DNA of 12,983 nucleotides from assembly GCA_026770585.1 (NCBI GenBank), contig MU646364.1, forward strand, positions 385,193 to 398,175, given 5' to 3'. Positions 7,335 to 12,983 of the stretch are shown here, one piece after another. The translations under genes were made by a program, and so were the position numbers. How positions within the stretch are numbered: the first letter of the stretch is position 1; each line of letters begins with the position of its first letter. The stretch is from Baffinella frigidus (lineage: Eukaryota; Cryptophyceae; Cryptomonadales; Baffinellaceae). The notes below the pieces were generated by a model. The model saw nothing but the letters and a program-made list of their open reading frames with translations. It was not told the origin of the DNA and ran no database searches.

Positions 7335-10300
7335 CTACTTCTTGTCCTCCTGGTTCTTGCCCTCCCAGGCGTCCATCGCGCTGTAGAGGCCGAACATCCT
7401 GCGCGAGGCCGCGCGAATCAGGTCGTTGCCTCTCTCTATCAATGTGCCAATGCCTGCCTCAATCTTAGTGTTAGCCTGGTTCGCACCCTGTGTGTTTTAT
7501 ATTAAAGAGCGTTTTGCAATAGATAACTTACAGGCGACAGAGCTGACGAAGGCGGCTAAAAGAGGGGTTTCCGAGGCTGGCGAAAGAATTGCTGGACGGA
7601 CGGGTGCGTACAGGAAAGTCTGTGGATTATCAACCGAAAATCCCTTCGTAGCCCGCTGTGTGGACGGGCGCGGCCGCACGTCGAGGATTTACAGTGAGGG
7701 GACGCGGGACGGCAAGGTGGTTTCGTGGAAAGAAGGAGAAGGGGGACGAGGAGGAGGATGGCGAGGAGGAGGAGCGTGAGGAGTAAGAATGAGGAGGCGC
7801 GGGAAGGCAAGGAGGAGGAGGTGAGGAAGAGAGCAGGAGCAGGAGCAGGAGGGTGAGTGATAGGGTTCAGGGTGTAGGGTGTAGGGTGTATTGTGTAACC
7901 CGCGCTAGGTCTGTGGATAAAGTCACTCCAGGGTGTAGGGTGACCTGCCCGCGATGAGGTCGAAGGCGTGGGCGGGGAGGAGGCCGTGGAGGGCGTTGGA
8001 GAGCGGGATCGTCCACGGCATCCGGATCATCGGCGTGCCGTCCAGCATCCCCGCCCACACCTGAGAGTGATCCACTTAGTGCGGTCCACTTGGCACCGGG
8101 CATCGGATGTCCTCATATCCAGATTATCGGCGTGCCCCCCAGCATCCCCGCCCACACCTGAAAGGGATGCACTCAGTGTGGTTCATTCGTCACTGGGCAT
8201 CTGCTGTCCTGTCAACACCTAAGCATCCCGGCCCATACCTGCGATCGCCCGCGCTCCCGGTTACATCTGGCCTCGCGCTACCTTCCCAGGTCTCACCAGC
8301 GCGTCTGATCATTACTATTCAGCAGGATCACCCGACCTGACAGCGGTTAAAGAGGTGTGTCTCGCGCTATCTCCTCGCAACGCAGCCCTCCCTCTGGCGG
8401 AAGGGTACAACCCCGTCTGGGATCGCCGGAGTGACTTTACAAACGGGGTTATGTCCCCAGACTCCCTCGCTCCCGGCGCTCGTGTGACCAAGGAGTGAGA
8501 GTGGTCAAAGAGGAAACCCTCGCAGGCAAACATCCTATGCCATTCGTGTGCTGTGATAGACCGGAAGAACCCAAAAGACATTATGGGATGTGCGTAGGAG
8601 GTGGATTTAGAATCCATCCTGAAAATGCTCGTATGAGCGGCCGACACGGGGTACAGTAGTGGCACAATGCGTGGCGTGTGCGACGCTGACGCTGGTTGTT
8701 TGGCAATAAATCATCAATCGTTATATGGGATGTGTTGCTAGAAGCAGGGCAGGACCGTGGAGACGACGTGCTCGGGAGTCATGAGGGGCGTGAAGAGCGG
8801 CTCCTTGACGCCCTTGAACATCCCCGTGTTGATGAACGCCGGGCAGACCGTCGTGACCTGAAAATCCCGGTAGTTTAGGTCCTTTAGGTTCTTTCAACTC
8901 CTACCATACGCGGACACCGGAACTTGTTCTGCAGAGAAGGACGTTTTGTCGGTCGCGTCTGCCTGCCCGCCCCCCCTGGTTGCTCTCGACAGCCACAGAC
9001 CTCGCGCGCGGCAGCAGACAGGAGACGAAATAATTGAGCCACGCGTGTCTGTCCGCACCGGGAAAGCGTGCCGGGAGGCAGAGACGCGGGGATGGAGGAA
9101 GGGCAGGGAGGGAGTAGACGGTTGGCAGGGAGGGAGGGATAGAGGTAGGGAAGGCAGGAAGGGAAGGCACAGGAGGGAGGGAGGGAGGACACGTTCCACG
9201 CCTTCAGAGAGGGGGTGACCTGGACATGGCCGTAACCTGCGCGCGCGAGCTCCAGGCGCAGCGAGTCTGACCAGTTCAGCGCCGCTGTTTTGGGGTGAGG
9301 AATGAGGGTTCGGGGTTTAGGGGTTGAGCTTTTGAAGCTATGGTCCGGGGTTTAAGGGTTTAGGTTTGGGGGCAGGGTTGAGGGGTTAGGGGCAAGGAGT
9401 GAGGAGTTAGGGGCAAGGTAGGGGCAAGGGGTTGGAGGTTAGGGGTTAAGGGTCAGGGGTTAGGGGTTAGGGGTTAGGGGGTGATCTTACAGGGTTCATA
9501 GTTCAGGGTTTAGGGTTCAGAGTTGAAGTTTCAGGGTTTGGGTTTGAGGTTGATGGTTTAGGGTTTAGATGTTAGGGTTTAGGGTTTGGACCCTTCTTCC
9601 TGCCGGCCCTATGCCGCGGAGGGTTGGGGTTTGAGGGGTTAGGGGTTGGTGTTCAGAGTTTACGGGTTGGGGTTTAGGATTGAAGGTTTGAAGTGTGGGG
9701 TTCAGGGTTCAGATTTTGGGGTTGAGGGTTGACGATTTAGGAATTAGGATTCTAGAGTAAATGGATTGGGGTTTGGGGCTCAGGGGTAACGGTTTAGGGT
9801 TATGAGTTATGGATCAAGGTCTGGGAATCAGGATTTGGGTGTAAGGGTTTGGGGTTTCGGATTCGGGGTTTAGAGCACAGGGTTCAGGGTTTAGGCTTCA
9901 GAGGTCATGTTTTAGGGTTGAGGGTTGAGAAATAAGGGTAGAGAGTTGAGGGTTGGGGTCTTGGTCTGGGGTGAGGGTCTAGGGTTTGGGGTCTAAGGTT
10001 TATAGTTTAAGGGTTGACGTTTAGGGCTTAGGTGTCAGGGTTCAGAGTTCATGGGCCAGGGTTAAAGGTTTAAACGTTAAGGTTTAGGGTTCATGGTTAA
10101 AGATTTATGGGTTTAGGGTTTGGGGTTCAGGGGTTGGTGTTTAGAAAACACCGGCCTTGGATCCGGCGTACACCGCCATGGTGGGGCACGGATTCATTCC
10201 AGCGGCAGACCTGTCGCGTTACGAGACGCCCCTCTGTTCAGTGTGTCACCTTTGTGTTTGACCAGGGATAACTGGGGATATCCCCCATGAAGGCATAGCC

Positions 10301-11983
10301 GGAGTGACTTTACACAAGTCACGTCCTAAAAGTATCATAGAAGACACAAATGGATCCCCGTCGGGGGGATCCGCCGGTGTTCCTTCGGACACGTGAGGAG
10401 AATCCTGTGCCTACTCAGTAAAGAACTTAGCTGACACGCAGACTCCGTCTGCATGCCTCCCTTCTAGCCAGTGGCCTTCTGCAGAGTTTGGCTGGGGTCG
10501 CACTCAGTTTTGCGTACGGCGCGTGCACAGAATGACTGGAGCACTGAAGAGCGTTGCTGAGGAAGCTGGGAAGTTGCCAGGCCACTTATGAACCCACTAG
10601 CTTGACAGAAGCGAGAGGTGAGGGACGCAAGGATACGGGCATACGCGACAAGGTGTGGAAGCAAGGGGGCTTTGTGTAGAAGCAAGAGGGGCGCGTGCAC
10701 AGAATGGCTGGAGCGTTTGCTGAGAAAACAAAAGGAGAGGGGAGAAAGGGGGGGCGTACGCGACGTTGACGATGCGGCAGGCGTCCTTGCTCTTCATCAT
10801 GCCGGGGAGGAACTCGCGGGCGATGTACATCGGCGCGAGCGCGTTGATTTGCATCTGGAGCCCGATGTCCTTCACGGGGTCGTTCTCCCAGAACACCTGC
10901 CCACGCCACCAATTTTATCCATTTAATCAGTTTGATCCAAAAAAACAGAGTCCGTCCTTGCTGGGGGTTTCAGAAGGTTGGTGGTTGCGAGGTTCAATGC
11001 ATCTGTACCTAAACACTAACTTTCAAACCCTCTGCCCTACCTTGAACCCTAAAACCTAAAACCTAAAACCTAAAACCTGAACCCTAAACCCTAATTCCTG
11101 AACCCTATACCCTAAACCCTAAACCCTGAACCCTCAAACCCAAATCCTGAACCCTAAACCTTACAAACTGAACCCTCAACCCTGAACCCTTAACCTGAAA
11201 CCAGCCCTAAAACCCAAACCAAAACCGTAAACCCCAAACCAGGGTGACCTTGCCACGAACGATGCCGGCGTTGTTGACCAGAACGTCCACCGTCCCCGTC
11301 TCCTTCTTCACCTGATTCATCGCGCCACGCCAGTGAGACTCTGTTTGCTTGAAAATGCTTTCCCGGGTAGGGCGGTGCGGAGGGGCAGAAGATGGGGTGT
11401 ACCTTGGCGGCAGCCTCCTGGATGTTCTTGAGCTGGGAAACGTCGACGACCTGCATGCTCACCTGCCGCCACGCGGTGACAGCGGTTGTGAGGCGGTCGC
11501 GCCGCACCCTTTTTAGAGTTAGCTCCCATACGCACATCTTCTGACTTGCAGCATCTTGTTTCGGGGGGTGGATAGCTGCCCACGCACCTTCCCGCCCTTG
11601 AGCCTGAGCTCATCGCAGGTCTTCGTCAGCCCGTTCTGGTCCACGTCCCAGAGAATCACGTGCCCGGCGCGACCGTCGACGGCCTTGTTCGCGAAGATCT
11701 TCCCGAGGCCCTGGGAGGCGAAATTGAGCAGCTCAGGGTGAAGGGCGGGAAGCTGCGTGGGCGGCTCTCGACCCCCCGAAACAAGATGTTGCAAGAAGAT
11801 GTGCGGATGGGAGCTAACTCTAAAAAGGGTGCGGGCAAAGCCTACCTGGGAGGCGCCCGTCACGAGCACAGTCTTTCCCTCCACGCTCGTCATGTTGCCC
11901 TTGGGGTCCCGCTTCGGGCGGTACATGGCTGCACCGAGGGCCGCCGCCCCGACGCCCACTGCGAACTTGGCCAGCGCCGACAT
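7335..11983 (-). CDS. Short-chain dehydrogenase/reductase, SDR16C/retinol-dehydrogenase-like, complete, 10 exons
   Basis: NAD(P)-dependent oxidoreductase of the classical SDR fold. Exons in transcript order: 11983-11846, 11710-11588, 11462-11403, 11311-11249, 10896-10760, 10210-10152, 9284-9220, 8857-8756, 8060-7945 and 7398-7335 (TAG 7337-7335). All phases agree, giving about 308 residues, usual for the family. Residues 4-20 are a hydrophobic N-terminal anchor (AKFAVGVGAAALGAAM). The cofactor motif TGASQGLG spans the exon 1/2 junction, WDVDQ closes the second strand, and NNAG lies in exon 4. INALAP holds the likely catalytic Asn. NVAS-AAG (exons 5/6) and YAGSK (exon 6) supply catalytic Ser, Tyr and Lys with the expected 13-residue Ser-Tyr spacing. 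CPAFINTGMF follows, and the tail is MFGLYSAMDAWEGK. The hydrophobic anchor and C-terminal part resemble retinol dehydrogenase 10/SDR16C-type membrane enzymes, but the substrate cannot be read from sequence. The exon 4 donor could instead be at 11239, adding three residues. Confidence 0.93.
7724..7858 (+). repeat. Polypurine (GAGGAG-rich) tract in SDR intron 9
   Basis: About 135 bases are almost all A and G on the plus strand, hence a long pyrimidine tract in the sense of the SDR transcript. Such mirror-like purine tracts can form triplex DNA. It ends about 85 bases from the intron 9 donor. Confidence 0.7.
7860..7942 (-). repeat. Short telomere-like tract next to the intron 9 donor
   Basis: On the minus strand CACCCTACACCCT follows the donor at 7944 directly, and further CACCCTACACCCTACACC and CCCTGAACCCTATCAC units lie at 7893-7860. 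The unit matches the CCCTACACC variant at 6690-6800, in the opposite orientation. Confidence 0.65.
7918..7929 (-). repeat. GGAGTGACTTTA motif, copy in SDR intron 9
   Basis: This 12-mer occurs three times in the window, each in a different SDR intron: here on the minus strand, and on the plus strand at 8428-8439 (intron 8) and 10301-10312 (intron 5). The two plus-strand copies share 17 bases (GCCGGAGTGACTTTACA). Three occurrences by chance in 13 kb would be very unlikely. The GTGAC within this copy can also pair with the donor GTCAC at 7944-7940. Confidence 0.6.
8061..8241 (-). repeat. Tandem partial copies of SDR exon 9 with acceptor sites (pseudo-exons)
   Basis: The true exon 9 starts at 8060 after CTCTCAG and reads VWAGMLDGTPMIRM. 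A second copy starts at 8157 after TTTCAG and reads VWAGMLGGTPIIWI before a stop. A third begins at 8238 after CGCAG and reads VWAGML before diverging. Unit spacings are 97 and 81 bp, and all copies keep the AG dinucleotide. They lie in intron 8 upstream of exon 9 in transcript order, so they could compete as acceptors. No copy other than the one at 8060 continues into the conserved SDR C-terminal sequence. Confidence 0.8.
8072..8089 (+). repeat. 18-bp exact repeat (second copy of 6672-6689)
   Basis: CCACTTAGTGCGGTCCAC is identical to 6672-6689. Here it sits in SDR intron 8, inside the first tandem exon 9 unit. A diverged version (CACTCAGTGTGGTTCA) sits at the equivalent place in the next unit near 8170. 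Confidence 0.65.
9083..9190 (+). repeat. Purine-rich GGGAGGGA tract in SDR intron 7
   Basis: About 100 bases are mainly G and A in GGGAGGGA and GGAAGG units, i.e. pyrimidine-rich in the SDR sense. The tract lies near the 5' end of intron 7, 30 bases past the donor at 9219. It is a second polypurine tract of the same kind as 7724-7858 but differs in sequence. Confidence 0.65.
9290..10141 (+). repeat. Degenerate TTTAGGG-like tract filling SDR intron 6
   Basis: Nearly the whole of intron 6 (10151-9285, minus strand) is GGGTTTAGG, GGGGTTAGG and GGGTTCAGG variant repeat in plus orientation, i.e. CCTAAACCC in the transcript. It begins within a few bases of the acceptor and ends a few bases from the donor. 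A short unique island with CCCTTCTTCCTGCCGGCC lies near 9591-9608. Orientation is opposite to the tract in intron 4 of the same gene. Confidence 0.9.
10136..10152 (-). promoter_or_regulatory. Perfect 7-bp hairpin over the intron 6 donor splice site
   Basis: On the minus strand GGTGTTT is followed by a three-base loop and AAACACC. The first arm contains the last exon 6 base (10152) and the GT donor (10151-10150). If it forms in the pre-mRNA it would sequester the 5' splice site. Functional meaning is inference only. Confidence 0.5.
10211..10759. other. SDR intron 5 with two strong palindromes
   Basis: This 549-bp intron has GGGGATATCCCC at 10274-10285 (perfect palindrome) and GGATCCCC/GGGGATCC arms at 10352-10359 and 10365-10372 (8-bp stem, 5-base loop). 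One GGAGTGACTTTA copy lies between them at 10301. The dense structure suggests a small element remnant. Two similar GCGTGCACAGAATG..TGGAGC stretches (near 10520 and 10693) form another short direct repeat. Confidence 0.5.
11036..11238 (+). repeat. Degenerate CCCTAAA-like tract in SDR intron 4
   Basis: Variant units CCCTAAA, CCTAAAA, CCCTGAA and CCCAAAC fill the donor-proximal half of intron 4 up to about 10 bases from the donor. In transcript sense the tract reads GGGTTTAGG, opposite to intron 6. Confidence 0.88.
11502..11611 (-). repeat. Inverted-repeat arm 1: end of SDR exon 2 plus intron 2
   Basis: Read on the minus strand this arm matches the plus strand of 11726-11834 at close to 90% identity by eye. 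It includes CCCCCCGAAACAAGATG and 28 identical bases covering GGGAGCTAACTCTAAAAAGG. It starts 24 bases inside coding exon 2 (encoding ELRLKGGK) and covers 86 of the 125 bases of intron 2. Confidence 0.88.
11726..11834 (+). repeat. Inverted-repeat arm 2: body of SDR intron 1
   Basis: This arm makes up 109 of the 135 bases of intron 1 and is the inverted partner of 11502-11611. The arms are 114 bases apart, mostly exon 2. The intron is bounded by a direct repeat: CGCCTCCCAG ends exon 1 (11855-11846) and again ends the intron (11720-11711), as a target-site duplication would. Confidence 0.88.
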
Positions 11984-12318
11984 CTGTTGCAGGGACAAAC
12001 TCGGGTGTCAATGTTTATCGAGAAACTCCCAGGATGAAACACTTCCCGCTCTGCCAGGTCTTATGCCTCTGCTCGAGAGAACCCAGCGCGCGCACATTTT
12101 CGATCAACGCTCGCACAGCCAACTTCCTGAAGGAGAAGAGTGAGACAGAGAGTGACACACCTTGATGCGCCGAGTACAGATTTTTACCGTGGATAAAAAA
12201 ATGGGTTGACTAAATTTAAAAACGGGACTTGTAGCAGTGGCACAGCTTGAAGGAGACGGGGAACAACGGTCTTCTCCGCCGCAGAGGAAGAACCAAACAG
12301 TCAACGAGCACCTCCAGC
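11984..12318. promoter_or_regulatory. Divergent promoter region between SDR and 14-3-3 genes
   Basis: The 335 bases between the two start codons must hold both promoters and both 5' leaders. An AT-rich patch at about 12178-12225 (AGATTTTTACCG, ATAAAAAAATGG, CTAAATTTAAAAACG) stands out from GC-rich flanks and is the best place for a core promoter, probably of the 14-3-3 gene. No defined TATA position or transcription factor site can be asserted. Confidence 0.5.
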
Positions 12319-12786
12319 ATGGCCAGGGTCGGGCGCTCGGGAAGGGTGGGGTGGTGTGCGCTGAGCGCGGCGCTCGCTTTGGCGTGCGTGGGGGGCCCTG
12401 TGGTTGAGAGCCGCGTTACCGAGCGTTCTCGCCCGACAGCCCTCCGCCCAGCGGCCTGGGCGCCGGCGCGGGCCTCGCGTCTCCTTCCCCGGCTGCGCGG
12501 TGGAGGCGATGCTGAAGCTGCCCCCGCGGATCCGGCTGCCAGGGAGGCGAATGTGTACATGGCGAAGCTGGCTGAGCAGGCTGGGCGCTATGACGAGATG
12601 GTGAAGGCGACGGCGGCGATCGCCAAGATGAACGTGGATCTAACGGTCGAGGAGCGGAGTCTGCTGTCCGTGGCGTACAAGAACGCAGTGGGGGCGCGGC
12701 GGGCAAGCTGGAAGATCATTTCCTCGATCGAGCAGAAGGAGGCGGAGAGCGACAAGGCCTCCATCATCACTGAGTACCGCGCCAAG
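12319..12786 (+). CDS. 14-3-3 protein with N-terminal signal-like leader, first coding exon (3' partial)
   Basis: 14-3-3 proteins are dimeric adaptors that bind phosphoserine/threonine motifs, normally in cytosol and nucleus. Residues 77-156 match the family N-terminal half: [18 protein letters not shown] (dimer helix, with R90 and D92), [18 protein letters not shown] and [12 protein letters not shown]. The phosphopeptide-pocket residues equivalent to zeta K49 and R56 are present (K121, R128); the equivalent of zeta R60 is K. The start at 12319 is the first in-frame ATG. Residues 1-75 are extra compared with ordinary 14-3-3 proteins: a basic start ([10 protein letters not shown]), a hydrophobic core ([15 protein letters not shown]), then an Ala/Pro/Arg-rich stretch ending LPRLRGGG. 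That resembles a signal peptide plus transit-like region, so secretion or plastid import is inferred, not shown. The exon ends AAG|GTGAGA at 12786, after EYRAK; the rest lies outside the window. Confidence 0.93.
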
Positions 12787-12983
12787 GTGAGAACCGCCGG
12801 GGGCCCAACAAAAACACGGACCGCCTTGTTCGTAGCCAGGGAGCTAGCTGATCCCAGGTGATCGCGAGACCTTTTGGATCATGTCAGTCCCCGAGATGTT
12901 CTTAATTCGCCTTTCCGGGGGGGGGCGGGTGCAACCGGGGGGGGGCCTACCCCAACGGGGGGGGGTGCCAGGATTCGGGGGGG
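12787..12983 (+). other. Start of 14-3-3 intron 1 with clustered G runs
   Basis: After the GTGAGA donor the intron contains G runs of nine at 12917-12925, 12937-12945 and 12957-12965, plus a run of at least seven at the window end. Four such runs within 70 bases are a strong G-quadruplex candidate and could also break sequencing or assembly. No acceptor is reached. Confidence 0.8.

Noticed and set aside
6875-7468. 197-codon open frame on the plus strand
   Set aside because: It runs antisense through the last SDR exon (7335-7398), has Arg/Pro/Cys-rich translation typical of GC-rich non-coding frames, and no domain is visible.
8699-8755. Reading SDR exon 8 through to the in-frame TAG just after TGCTTC as the gene's end
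   Set aside because: Splicing at ACG|GTCCTG (8756/8755) joins in phase to exon 9, which carries the expected C-terminal SDR sequence. The read-through would lack the family's last 60 or so residues.
8884-9199. Three overlapping minus-strand frames of about 100 codons
   Set aside because: They are Ser/Pro/Leu-rich translations of the polypurine tract within SDR intron 7.
12247-12318. 24-codon upstream extension of the 14-3-3 frame
   Set aside because: The frame there begins with TTG, not ATG. The first in-frame ATG is 12319, and the extra residues look like untranslated leader.

Overview
This is nuclear DNA from a eukaryote, most likely a unicellular alga. The genes are split into short GC-rich exons separated by spliceosomal introns. 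About 3 kb of the window is degenerate CCCTAAA/TTTAGGG-type (plant/alga-type telomere-like) repeat sitting inside introns and between genes. One gene product carries a secretory-type leader ending in an LRGGG segment, which I associate loosely with algae that have secondary plastids. The lineage cannot be fixed from this sequence alone. Nothing looks bacterial, viral or organellar.

Layout. (1) 138-4158, plus strand: the 3' part of an unrecognised gene. I reconstruct eight exons whose splice phases all agree, ending in a TAG stop. Its introns hold telomere-like repeat, a duplicated intron-exon block, a perfect 24-bp palindrome, one arm each of a dispersed inverted repeat, and a 43-G run. (2) 4159-7334: convergent intergenic space. 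It holds an 84-bp tandem repeat that looks like decayed coding sequence, a 1.4-kb telomere-like satellite with a higher-order duplication of about 0.7 kb, and a pair of inverted palindromic modules. (3) 7335-11983, minus strand: a complete ten-exon short-chain dehydrogenase/reductase gene of about 308 residues, resembling the SDR16C/retinol-dehydrogenase type. Its introns carry telomere-like tracts in both orientations, tandem copies of part of exon 9, polypurine tracts and an introner-like inverted repeat shared by introns 1 and 2. (4) 11984-12318: a short divergent promoter region. (5) 12319-12786, plus strand: first coding exon of a 14-3-3 protein with an unusual 75-residue leader containing a signal-peptide-like segment. 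The gene continues beyond the window.

The genes show no obvious shared pathway. The strongest observations are the possible signal-peptide-bearing 14-3-3, the intron 1/intron 2 inverted duplication with a 10-bp flanking direct repeat (introner-like), repeated partial-exon duplication in two genes, and the colonisation of introns by telomere-like repeats. All exon boundaries are my own readings from protein-family fit, AG/GT dinucleotides and phase agreement. None is confirmed by transcripts.
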